Source: Nipponacmea schrenckii
Taxonomy: Eukaryota > Mollusca > Gastropoda > Lottiidae
DNA length: 64,000 nucleotides
NCBI GenBank assembly: GCA_030562195.1
Contig: CM060203.1
Location: 2,184,208 to 2,248,207 of the forward strand
Direction: 5' to 3'
Shown piece after piece: positions 47,219 to 56,656 of this stretch. The position numbers were made by a program, and so were the translations under genes. The notes beneath the pieces are model-generated. The model was not told where the DNA came from, made no database searches, and saw nothing but the letters and a program-made list of their open reading frames with translations. The stretch's first letter is position 1. Every line of letters begins with the position of its first letter.

Positions 47219-48454
47219 ATGTTAGGACGTTCTGTTGAAGTATCTAGTGGTTTATGTTGTCAGATGGCCGACTTGGGGTTCTTGAACGTTACACACAAAG
47301 CATCACAAGCCGAGTCGGAAAGCACTTTCTTAGTGATATCAGTAATATTAACGATACTGGCGATCGTCATCAACGGATGTCTTATTCTTGTCATATGGAA
47401 ATTCAAGTTACTCCAGACGTGCACAAATATGTTTATTCTGTCTTTGCTAATATCGGAGTTGTTGGTTGGTGGCCTCAGTGCATGTGCGGCTGGTCTGTTT
47501 AGACTTTATAGAGAACTTGGGAGGAGTATCATCACATGTGAAGCAATTGGCTTTTTCGAAACCTTAGGACGTTCTGCGTCTACGTTTAGCCTAATGCTTG
47601 TATGTATTGACAGAGTCGTGGCAGTAAAGAAACCGTTACGTTACATGTATCTTGTGTCACCACGATCAACAACTGTGTTAATTATATATGCTTGGATTCA
47701 TGGAGTAGTTTTGGCTCTCTTTCCTTTTTTAGGATTCGCCAAGTATGTGTTCAATCCACAGCTGGAGGTGTGTGTGTTCGTATCACATCGGACTAGCGGC
47801 CATGTTGTCAAAGAATGTTTTGCTTTTATTTTACCAACTTTTGTTATTATAATCAGCGTGTTTGTCGTAGTGAAAGAAGCAAATTGTCATCGTCGAGTGT
47901 TTGCTATCGTCCCCATTCCAACCTTAGCCGTGGCAATTTTACCACAACCGAACATCCACAGGCGATGGGGCACCTTGCGGTCAATGAAGGGATTCTTCTT
48001 AATTCTAATAGGATATACAGTGTTGTGTATTCCTTATCACGTAGTTCGGTTAGTCAACGGTGTGGATTTCACTAAGACTCCAAGTCTAGTTCTAAAATCA
48101 ACGTTATTGTTATCGTTTTTCAGTTGCCTGCTATATCCAATATTTATAGCATTGTCCAATAAACGATTTAAAACTAGATGTAAACAGATGGTAATGTGCC
48201 GGAAAATTCGATTACAAAATGAAAATGATGCCTTTAACGTGTCGACTGGGTTGCATAGCGCAATAGAAGCTACAATGGTGGCTGGGTTTCTTCCACAAAA
48301 GGGTGATCGGATGTTAATCAAGCATATAGGAGAGAGGCGATCCCGACTGGAAAACGCTGCCTTACTGTTGAGATTATCCACCGTATCGAATCCAGTGACG
48401 CTCAGGACTATTAGAAACTCCCTTGATCAGACGGCTGGTCATAGTGTAGCATGA
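47219..48454 (+). CDS. class A (rhodopsin-like) G protein-coupled receptor, orphan
   Basis: An intronless coding region of 411 residues with seven hydrophobic segments: about 37-60, 70-95, 107-132, 151-172, 200-219, 258-280 and 293-314. Class A landmarks are N52 in helix 1, C107 and C185 for the extracellular disulphide, DRV at 131-133, W159 in helix 4, P206 in helix 5 and P272 in helix 6. Unusual points are Glu instead of Asp at the sodium-site position of helix 2 (E80), LCIPY instead of CWxP, and YPIFI instead of NPxxY in helix 7. One N-glycosylation site (NVT) lies in the short N terminus. A second in-frame Met at residue 16 is an alternative start. It is a plasma-membrane receptor, but the ligand cannot be told from the sequence. 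Loss of several switch motifs suggests altered or constitutive signalling. Confidence 0.88.
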   Translation: MLGRSVEVSSGLCCQMADLGFLNVTHKASQAESESTFLVISVILTILAIVINGCLILVIWKFKLLQTCTNMFILSLLISELLVGGLSACAAGLFRLYRELGRSIITCEAIGFFETLGRSASTFSLMLVCIDRVVAVKKPLRYMYLVSPRSTTVLIIYAWIHGVVLALFPFLGFAKYVFNPQLEVCVFVSHRTSGHVVKECFAFILPTFVIIISVFVVVKEANCHRRVFAIVPIPTLAVAILPQPNIHRRWGTLRSMKGFFLILIGYTVLCIPYHVVRLVNGVDFTKTPSLVLKSTLLLSFFSCLLYPIFIALSNKRFKTRCKQMVMCRKIRLQNENDAFNVSTGLHSAIEATMVAGFLPQKGDRMLIKHIGERRSRLENAALLLRLSTVSNPVTLRTIRNSLDQTAGHSVA

Positions 48455-48595
48455 GAGATATCGTATAAAAGTTTCAGAACTGTTGTGATAGTGTTTGGAG
48501 AAGTTTTTCTTATTCAAGTTTTCTCCTGGCCACATAAAAAGTATTATTAAACACGATTCTGGACACGAGGAAATATTAACTGTTTCAAAGTGCTC

Positions 48596-48601
48596 AATAA
48601 A
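48596..48601 (+). promoter_or_regulatory. polyadenylation signal of the GPCR gene
   Basis: AATAAA 142 nt after the stop codon, in AT-rich sequence. Confidence 0.45.
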
Positions 48602-49054
48602 TAATTTATTATGAAATTATTTTTTTTAATCCCTCTGTTGAACAATAACAAGCATCCCAATCTGCCTTTTGTCATTTCACTAATTCCCATTTTGCTCGTT
48701 TTCTTTGAACCCCTTCTCTTTCACCGTATGTTTAAGAGACGTTCATGTCCTTCGTTTTGGGAATTATTTTGTTCACCCATCACTCACAGTTACGCCTGGC
48801 ACTCAAATTAAGCCTTGTCAGGGGACAAGATTATAAAAAGACCACCACAAAAGAGAGAAATGAAAGAGAGTTATCACGTACCAGTCCAAATAAACGATTT
48901 TCTTTTTGGCTTACCCGCCGTTTTGTTGCAATTTATTAACTACTAAGGGAGACAACAATGTTTGGACTCCCTTGCTCGTAGGGTGTAGGCTGCACACTTC
49001 AGCGACATCCATTTCAGAGCAGCAGGTGACGAGATCGGAATAAGACATCTGGAC
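48602..49054. other. intergenic, nothing recognised
   Basis: Small frames only, with no family signature. Confidence 0.4.
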
Positions 49055-49505
49055 CACAATAACATTTTATGCTTATGATTTAGTCCGAGCTATTTTTAGA
49101 AACCCTCTTTCTCCCTTCCCTCTGGGGTTTCAGCATGCCCATTTTTGACTAATTTTGGTCTAGATTTGGAATTCGATGTCTGAAAATGCATTTTCTTTCA
49201 GACTTTCTGAAATAATGAGAAATTTCATTGGCGGAAGGTTATTTCTAAAATAAATGGTTTCGTGTGCAGTGACAGTCAAGCGGATGTCGATTAAATGTAT
49301 TGGTTTACTTTCGTTTTAACTATCTCAAGATTTTCATGGTCATGCTAAACATGTCCCTAATTTTATGCAGAAGCCAAGTAATGGCCAGGCTTTCATGTGA
49401 CATATAGGAAAGTTTTCAACCAGATTTCTGAAATGAGTTATAGAATGTTGAAATTTCGTGATTTAACATGGAAACAGATGGCAAATGAATTAGTGGACCT
49501 AGTCC
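49055..49505. mobile_element. second copy of the AGGACTCAG MITE family, diverged
   Basis: It aligns along its whole length, inverted, with 27294-27752 (for example CTTTCTTTCAGACTTTCTGA and AAACAGATGGCAAATGAATT). The ends are decayed, with GGACCAC on the left and GGTGGAC-like bases on the right. It lies between the GPCR and the ankyrin gene. Confidence 0.6.
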
Positions 49506-50087
49506 TTATATTTATTTCCGGTCATGTTTCCAATGTATTTCTATATCTTTCCCGTCAGGGATTCATTGAAATTCCACAAAACCAGATATTAGGGACAATC
49601 CTAAAAAAGTACCGATTTTCTTCCCCCCTGAATAGTTTTGGTATTTTATTATTCACTGGGAAATCGTTGTACGTCGTTTTAATTTTAGACTGTAAAAAAA
49701 CCCTATTATAGTCACATGTCTAATAATAAAAGCACTTCCCGGAAAACTTAAAGTTCACGTGACCAGAAATATTTCCTTCTTTCTCAGAAACCGTCGCCAT
49801 ATTTCAAATGAACACAGTTGTAAAAAGGTGACGGGTTAAAGCTCTTATCAGGTACTGTTTTATTTTTACTTTTTTACCCAGAAAATTACACTGAGGAATT
49901 GATCGTTTCATTGGGCATCTAGAGTGTTTACATACAGCTAATCATCAGTTGCATTTGTAGATGTAATCTGAAGTCGAACCACACCCAAATGTTTTAAATT
50001 TCTTATGATTGTATTCTACAATGACTTCCTCTCTCCCCTCCTCTCCTTCTTAATTACTGTTTTATTCAGTAATATTTTTTCTTACAG
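49506..50087. other. upstream region of the ankyrin gene
   Basis: It ends in TTTTTTCTTACAG (AG at 50086-50087), a 3' splice site just before the coding start, so a non-coding first exon is likely further upstream. Confidence 0.45.
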
Positions 50088-50099
50088 ATTAATTTGAAA

Positions 50100-53009
50100 A
50101 TGTCCACTAGAACAATTTTATTAGAAGCCGTTAACAACAAGGATATATTGACTGTAAAGGGGTTGATACAAAGTAATACTTGTGATGTCAATTTACAACA
50201 GGACATTGACGGTTGTACACCCCTACATATTGCTATTCAGAAAAGTTATATAGAACTTGTAAGATTTATATTGAGTCGCTCTGACTGTGATGTCAATAAA
50301 CAGGACTGTGGCGGAGATACACCCTTACATAAAGCTGTGGAACAATGTTATTTAGAAATTGTAAAGACTATATTAAACCATAATGTTTGTGACGTGAACA
50401 TACAAAACCAGTTGGGTAATACACCGTTACATTTAGCTGTACTGTACAATAATTCAGACGTTCTAAAGTGTATATTGAATCATAATAATTGCTGTGTAAA
50501 CACCCAGAACGGTGTAGGTGCTACACCCTTACATCTAGCTGTACTAAATAGTAACACAACCATTGTTAGGTGTATATTGACCCACACAAGCCTGGATGTA
50601 AATTTAAAGAACATTATAGGTGATACGCCACTCGATATTGCAATATTGAACAATAATGAAGACATTGTAAGTTGTATATTGACCGAGGCTGATCTGGGTG
50701 TTAACATAAAGAAACGTTCAGGTGATACGCCATTACATGTAGCAGTTTTACTGAATAATGTAGATATTGTTAAATATTTAATCAGTCAAAGGGGTTGTGT
50801 TGTTAACATACAGAACGGTATAGGTGACACACCATTACATGCAGCAGTTCTGTATAACAAAATAGAAAGTGTTAAGTGTTTGATCACTCAGAATGGTTGT
50901 GCTCTTAATATAAAGAACGGTACAGGTGACACACCATTACATTTAGCAGTTCTGAAAAACAATATAGATATTGTGAAGTGTTTGATCAGTCAAGACGATG
51001 GTGGTGCCAATATACAAAACCAAATGGGTAACACACCATTACATTTAGCAGTTTTATATAATTTAATAGACATAGTACAGTGTTTGATCAGTCAGGACGA
51101 TGGTGCTGCTAATATACAAAACCAAAGAGGTAACACACCATTACATTTAGCGGTTTTAAATAATTATATAGATATTGTAAAGTGTTTAATCAGTCAAGAC
51201 GATGGTGGTGCCAATATACAAAACCACAGAGGTGATACGCCATTACATTTAGCAGTTCTGAAAAACAATATAGATATTGTAAGATGTTTAGTTGTTCAAA
51301 ATGATTGTAGATATAATATAGAAAACAAGAGAGGTAATACGCCATTACATTTAGCGGTTTTAAATAACAATATAGATATTGTAAGGTGTTTAGTCAATGG
51401 GATTAATATTACTCAGACAGAACGGGATTTTAAGTCCGTTTATACAGCTGTAAATGAGAATAAGATAGAAATTCTATGTTGTTTAATTAAAGATGGTAAA
51501 TACGATATCAATATGAAAAATGAAGAAGGATATTCACCCTTCTCCACTACGGGTGGTTTGAAAACTCTTCATAAAATAGCCAAATGTCGGGATGTGGAAT
51601 CGGTTCGAATTTTAAACGAACATAATGTTGATATTTTAACTAATCATGTTGATAACCATCTTCAATTAGTTAAATATATTCTCAGTGAAAATGATTTTCA
51701 ATCTCTTTGGTTCTTAATTCAGCAGAATGGTCTGTATATCAATTCTTTGACATCATTTGGGGAAAATATCGTTCACCTTTTGGCTAGATTTTCCATGGAT
51801 TATCTTTGTGAAGATTTGAGTATTTTGTTATGTTATGAATTAGATTTGAATCTTTTAAATAATGCCGGTAATTCACCATTAATGGTGGCCTCACTGTTGA
51901 ATAATTTACCCTTTATTCAATTTTTGGCTGATGTGCACAGTGACGTCAATATACAAAACCTCAAGGGCCATTCGGCACTTCACCTATGTGTCATCGGTTT
52001 TACTATGATTAAAGAAAGATTGAATATGATGAAAGTAAGTTCGGTAGTCACGAGGTTATGTGCTCGTGAATACTATCCCAAATATCTTGAATGTATTGAT
52101 ATTTTACTCAAACTAGGTGCAGATGTCAATAAACAAGATAATATCGGGAAAACAGTTCTAATGTTGGCTTGCATGAAAGATGATGGAAAATTGTTAAAAA
52201 CACTTATAAGAGGTGGAGCAGATGTGAATATTGTGGACAGCCATGGTCGATCTGCTCTACAATACATAGATTTTACAAACATTTTTGATTTAAAAATTTT
52301 AAATTTACTTCTATCTCACGGTTGTGGACAATATCTCAATCGACCTTGTCTTAATGGTGACACTATTATCGAAAATCTACTAAAATCCCGATCATGGAAG
52401 GTTCATCAAATAGTCAATATTATCAAATTTCTTGTTTATAAAAATGTTGACCTGCAACTTTCAACATTAGATGAAAGAGAAAACTTCAAGTTTTTTAGTT
52501 TTTTGTCACATTCATCTTTACAATATGAATTATGCCAAATCCTGTATTTAAGCGGTGGCCCGTTTGTACAAATTACACAAAAACTATGTCCAGATAATTT
52601 AAGAGAACAATTCAATCTTTTCGCCAATAATCTAAGCCTTCAAGAAATTTGTAGAAGAGTTATCAGACAAAATACAGGTCTAGCAATTCATGACCGAATT
52701 TCAGAACTCCTTGATGTAAAAATCCTAACTGATTTTCTGAGGTTTAAAGATAGATATTCTAATGAATTTTCACTGCCTGATCAGTTGAATTCTTTTGATG
52801 ATGATGATGATGATGATGATTATGATGCCTATGATTGTCAATATGAAAATGATTATGAAGATGATTATTTGTTCGATTTAGATTGTAAATATTTAAATCC
52901 GGTACATGCGGGTTTAAAAAGGTCTTCCAAAATCAGAATTTTAGATCAAGATTCTGATTCTGAATCTGATTTACATGCATATTCAGATTTAGATTCAGAT
53001 TCTAATTAA
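50100..53009 (+). CDS. ankyrin-repeat protein with SOCS-box-like C terminus and acidic tail
   Basis: A single coding exon of 969 residues. The start chosen is the ATG 12 bases after the splice acceptor. Residues about 35-450 hold twelve near-regular ankyrin repeats of the form GxTPLHLAVxxNxxDIVxCLI, with a period of 34 residues rather than the usual 33. Repeats 8-12 are nearly identical to each other. Less regular repeats continue to about residue 760. Residues about 844-885 (LSLQEICRRVIR ... ILTDFLRF) resemble a SOCS box, which recruits elongin B/C and cullin-5. The protein is thus a candidate substrate receptor of an E3 ubiquitin ligase of the ASB type. From about residue 898 there is a run of eight Asp and an Asp/Ser/Glu tail ending SDLDSDSN. 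The stop codon lies inside the first monomer of the satellite that follows. The ankyrin call is firm; the SOCS box is likely. Confidence 0.88.
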   Translation: MSTRTILLEAVNNKDILTVKGLIQSNTCDVNLQQDIDGCTPLHIAIQKSYIELVRFILSRSDCDVNKQDCGGDTPLHKAVEQCYLEIVKTILNHNVCDVNIQNQLGNTPLHLAVLYNNSDVLKCILNHNNCCVNTQNGVGATPLHLAVLNSNTTIVRCILTHTSLDVNLKNIIGDTPLDIAILNNNEDIVSCILTEADLGVNIKKRSGDTPLHVAVLLNNVDIVKYLISQRGCVVNIQNGIGDTPLHAAVLYNKIESVKCLITQNGCALNIKNGTGDTPLHLAVLKNNIDIVKCLISQDDGGANIQNQMGNTPLHLAVLYNLIDIVQCLISQDDGAANIQNQRGNTPLHLAVLNNYIDIVKCLISQDDGGANIQNHRGDTPLHLAVLKNNIDIVRCLVVQNDCRYNIENKRGNTPLHLAVLNNNIDIVRCLVNGINITQTERDFKSVYTAVNENKIEILCCLIKDGKYDINMKNEEGYSPFSTTGGLKTLHKIAKCRDVESVRILNEHNVDILTNHVDNHLQLVKYILSENDFQSLWFLIQQNGLYINSLTSFGENIVHLLARFSMDYLCEDLSILLCYELDLNLLNNAGNSPLMVASLLNNLPFIQFLADVHSDVNIQNLKGHSALHLCVIGFTMIKERLNMMKVSSVVTRLCAREYYPKYLECIDILLKLGADVNKQDNIGKTVLMLACMKDDGKLLKTLIRGGADVNIVDSHGRSALQYIDFTNIFDLKILNLLLSHGCGQYLNRPCLNGDTIIENLLKSRSWKVHQIVNIIKFLVYKNVDLQLSTLDERENFKFFSFLSHSSLQYELCQILYLSGGPFVQITQKLCPDNLREQFNLFANNLSLQEICRRVIRQNTGLAIHDRISELLDVKILTDFLRFKDRYSNEFSLPDQLNSFDDDDDDDDYDAYDCQYENDYEDDYLFDLDCKYLNPVHAGLKRSSKIRILDQDSDSESDLHAYSDLDSDSN

Positions 53010-55675
53010 GAATCAGATTCAGATTTTAATTATGACTTAAATTCAGATTTTTATTAAGATATTTATATAAAAATTCTTATTAAGATTCAAATTCAGATTC
53101 TAATTAAGATTCAGATTCTTATTAAAATTTAAATTCAGATTCTAATTAAAATTTAAATTCAGATTCTAATTAAAATTAAAATTCAGATTCTAATTAAGAT
53201 TTAAATTCAGATTCTTATTAAGATTCAAATTCAGATTCTAATTAGGATTTAAATTCAGATTCTAATAAAAAATCTAAATTAAGATTTAGATTCTAATTAA
53301 GATTTAGATTCTAATTAAGATTTAAATTCGGATTCTAATTACGATTTTAATTCAGATTCTTATTAAAATTTAAATTAAGATTTAAATTCAGATTATAATT
53401 AAAATTTAAATTCAGATTATTATTAAGATTTGAATTCAGATTCTAATTAAGATTTAAATTCAGATTCTAATTCAGATTTAGATTCAGATTCTTAAAAAAT
53501 CTAAATTCTGATTCTTATAAAAATTTAAATTCAGATTCTTATTAAGATTTAAAGTCAGATTCTAATTAAGATTTAAATTCGGATTATCATTGAAATCTAA
53601 ATTCAGATTCTTATTAAAATTTAAATTCAGATTCTTATTAAGATTTAAAGTCAGTTTCTAATTAAGATTTAAATTCATATTATCATTGAAATTTAAATTC
53701 AGATTCTAATTAAAATTCAGATTCTAATTAAGATTTAGATTCTAATTAAGATTTAGATTCTAACTAAGACAAAAATTCTTATTAAAATTTAAATTCAGAT
53801 TCTAATTAAAATTTAAATCAAGATTCTAATTAAAATTTAAATTCGGATTCTAATTACGATTTAAATTCAGATTCTAATTACGATTTAAATTCAGATTCTA
53901 ATTAAGATTTAGATTATAATTAAAATTTAGATTATAATTAAAATTTAGATCCTAATTAAAATTTAAATTCAGATTCTTATTAAAATTTTAATTCAAATAA
54001 GGATTTAAATTTAGATTCTTATTAAAATTTAAATTCAGATTCTAATTAAAATTTAAATTCAGATTCTCATTAAAATTTGAATTCAGATTCTTATTAAAAT
54101 TTAAATTCAGATTCTAATTAAGATTTAAATTCAGATTCTAATTAAGATTTAAATTCAGATTATCACTAAATTTTAAATTCAGATTCTAATCAAAGTTCAG
54201 ATTCTTATTAAGATTTTGATTCTAATTAAGATTCTAATTAAAATTTAAATTCAGATTCTTATTAATATTTAAATTCAGATTCTTATTAAAATTTAAATGC
54301 AGATTCTAATTAAAATTTGAATTCAGTTTCTAATTAATTTTTAAATTATTATTAAAATTTTAATTGAAATTAAAATTCAGATTCTAATTAAAAATTTAAA
54401 TTCAGATTCTAAAAAAAATTTAAATTCAGATTCTAATTAAGATTTAGATTCTTATTAAAATTTAAATTCAGATTCTTATTAAAATTTAGATTAAGATTCT
54501 AATTAAAATTTAAATTAAGGTTCTAATCTAGATTCAGATTCTCATTAAAATTTAAATTCAGATTCTTATAAAAATTTAAAATAAGATTCTAATTAAAATT
54601 TAAATTCAGATTCTAATTAAAATTTAAAATACAGATTCTAAATAAAATTTGAATTCAGATTCTAATTAAGATTTAGATTCTTATTAAAATTTGAATTCAG
54701 ATTCTTATTAAAATTTAAATTAAGATTCTAATTAAAATTTAAATTCAGGTTCTAATTAAAATTTAAATTCGATTCTCATTAAAATATAAATTCAGATTCT
54801 TATTAAAATTTAAATTAAGATTTTAATTAAAATTTAAATGCAGATTCTAATTAAAATTTGAATTCAGTTTCTAATTAATTTTTAAATTATTATTAAAATT
54901 TTATTTAAAATTAAAATTCAGATTCTAATTAAAAATTTTAATTCAGATTCTAAAAAAAATTTAAATTCAGATTCTAATTAAGATTTAGATTCTTATTAAA
55001 ATTTAAATTCAGATTCTTATTAAAATTTAAATTAAGATTCTAATTAAAATTTAAATTAAGGTTCTAATCTAGATTCAGATTCTCATTCAAATTTAAATTC
55101 AGATTCTTATAAAAATTTAAAATAAGATTCTAATTAAAATTTAAATTCAGATTCTAATTAAAATTTAAAATACAGATTCTAAATAAAATTTGAATTCAGA
55201 TTCTAATTAAGATTTAGATTCTTATTAAAATTTGAATTCAGATTCTTATTAAAATTTAAATTAAGATTCTAATTAAAATTCAGATTCTAATTAAAATTTA
55301 AATTCGATTCTCATTAAAATTTAAATTCAGATTCTTATTAAAATTTAAATTAAGATTTTAATTAAAATTTAAATTCAGATTCTAATTAAAATTTAATGAG
55401 AATCGAATTTAAATTTTAATTAGAATCTGAATTTAAATTTAAATTTTTTCTAATTAAAATTTAAATTCTTATTTAAATTTTAATTCAGATTCTTATTAAA
55501 ATTTAATATTGAAATTCAGATTCTAATTAAGATTCTAATTAAAGTTTAAATTCAGATTTTAATTAAGATTTAAATTCATATTGTAAGTAAGATTTAAATT
55601 CAGATTCTAATTAAGATTTAAATTCAGATTCTAATAAAGATTTAAATTCAGATTCTAATTAAGATTTAAATTCAG
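53010..55675. repeat. AT-rich satellite, about 24-bp unit, first block
   Basis: The core is AAATTCAGATTCTAATTAAG plus ATTT, with AAGATT/AAAATT and CTAATT/CTTATT variants. It continues without a break from the GATTCAGATTCTAATTAA that ends the ankyrin gene. A stretch of about 540 bp is duplicated inside (the landmark TTAAATTATTATTAAAATTT recurs at about 54343 and 54885). A short inverted segment lies at about 55385-55440. Confidence 0.93.
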
Positions 55676-55879
55676 TCAAGTTGCTATCTTTGTTTCGTGT
55701 TCTTGCATAAAGTAATTTAGTTTTTAGAATTTTTGTTTTAAAACTTGTGCCCCATTTTTCTAATATAAAACCAAGTATTGAATCAGATCAACTGATACAG
55801 ATGCAAAATCAATTTTAGTAATTAACGACTTTGCTGTATTTTCAGAACATTTGTATAACTTAAATGCCATGTGTATGAG

Positions 55880-56130
55880 CATCTATTTTATATGATAAAC
55901 ATGTAATAATAGGAATATTTGTTATAGTGTTATTAACTCACTAAACATGTATTGTATATGATAAACATGTTATAATAACAGTATTTATTATATAGTGTTA
56001 TTAACTAATTAAACATGTATTGTATATGATAAACATGTTATAATAACAGTATTTATTACCAAGTGTTATTAACTCACTGAGCATGTATTGTATTTGATAA
56101 ACATGTTATAATAACAGTATTTATCATACA
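55880..56130. repeat. 68-bp minisatellite, about 4 copies (repeated at 58992-59242)
   Basis: The unit starts TATGATAAACATGTTATAAT and contains AGTGTTATTAACT. It is present in both copies of the segmental duplication. Confidence 0.8.
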
Positions 56131-56329
56131 TGTACAGTGTTATTAATTGATTAGAAATGTATTGTATGGTATTATATTGCACATTGTTTTTCAAGTTATA
56201 TGTACATGGCAATTTTTGGGTAATCTTCATTAAAGAATACACTATTAAATTTAATGAACAATCTAGTTTAGTTTGTTACAATCAATCACATAATACATGT
56301 ATAAACCATTTCATTTCTGTTCCTTGAAA

Positions 56330-56650
56330 ACCTGAAGGTCCAGGCTTCAATCCAACCAAAGGGTCCCAATGAAACTTGAATTTTCATTCTGTGTTCTCCT
56401 TGCCAGTGATGTAGGATGGGAATAGATCAATAAACCAAGGCCCCGTGTGCACGTTAAAGATCCCTTTAACAGTTGGAAAGAGTAGGCTTTTGTCATGCTC
56501 CTGGCAAATTTTCCATCATTGCACACTGCATGGCGTTGCCCATTTTCATTAGCCCATCAGGTGTAGAAAGGGTAGGCCATAAAAATTCATTCATTTCACT
56601 TTTCATTTCTATTGCCCTGGAAGGTCAGTCTCTTCACCCAAGAACTAACA
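56330..56650. repeat. SINE-like dispersed repeat (repeated at 59440-59760)
   Basis: Contains GGCCCCGTGTGCACGTTAAA and, before it, GGTCCAGGCTTCAATCC, which resembles a pol III B-box. The GTGTGCACGTTAAAGATCC phrase recalls a conserved core of molluscan repeats; this is recollection and not a search result. The 60-62-codon ORF inside is not a gene. Confidence 0.35.
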
Positions 56651-56656
56651 TTTAAC

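Larger units (their letters stand above)
53012..56656. repeat. tandem segmental duplication, left copy (about 3.6 kb)
   Basis: It comprises the 24-bp array plus about 980 bp of unique flank. It is nearly identical to 56657-59764; the left copy is longer because of its extra internal 540-bp repeat. The flank holds four copies of a 68-bp unit (about 55880-56130, ATGATAAACATGTTATAATA). Confidence 0.9.

Noticed and set aside
50480..52627. Minus-strand ORFs of 63-75 codons
   Set aside because: They are antisense to the ankyrin gene and reflect its repetitive codons.
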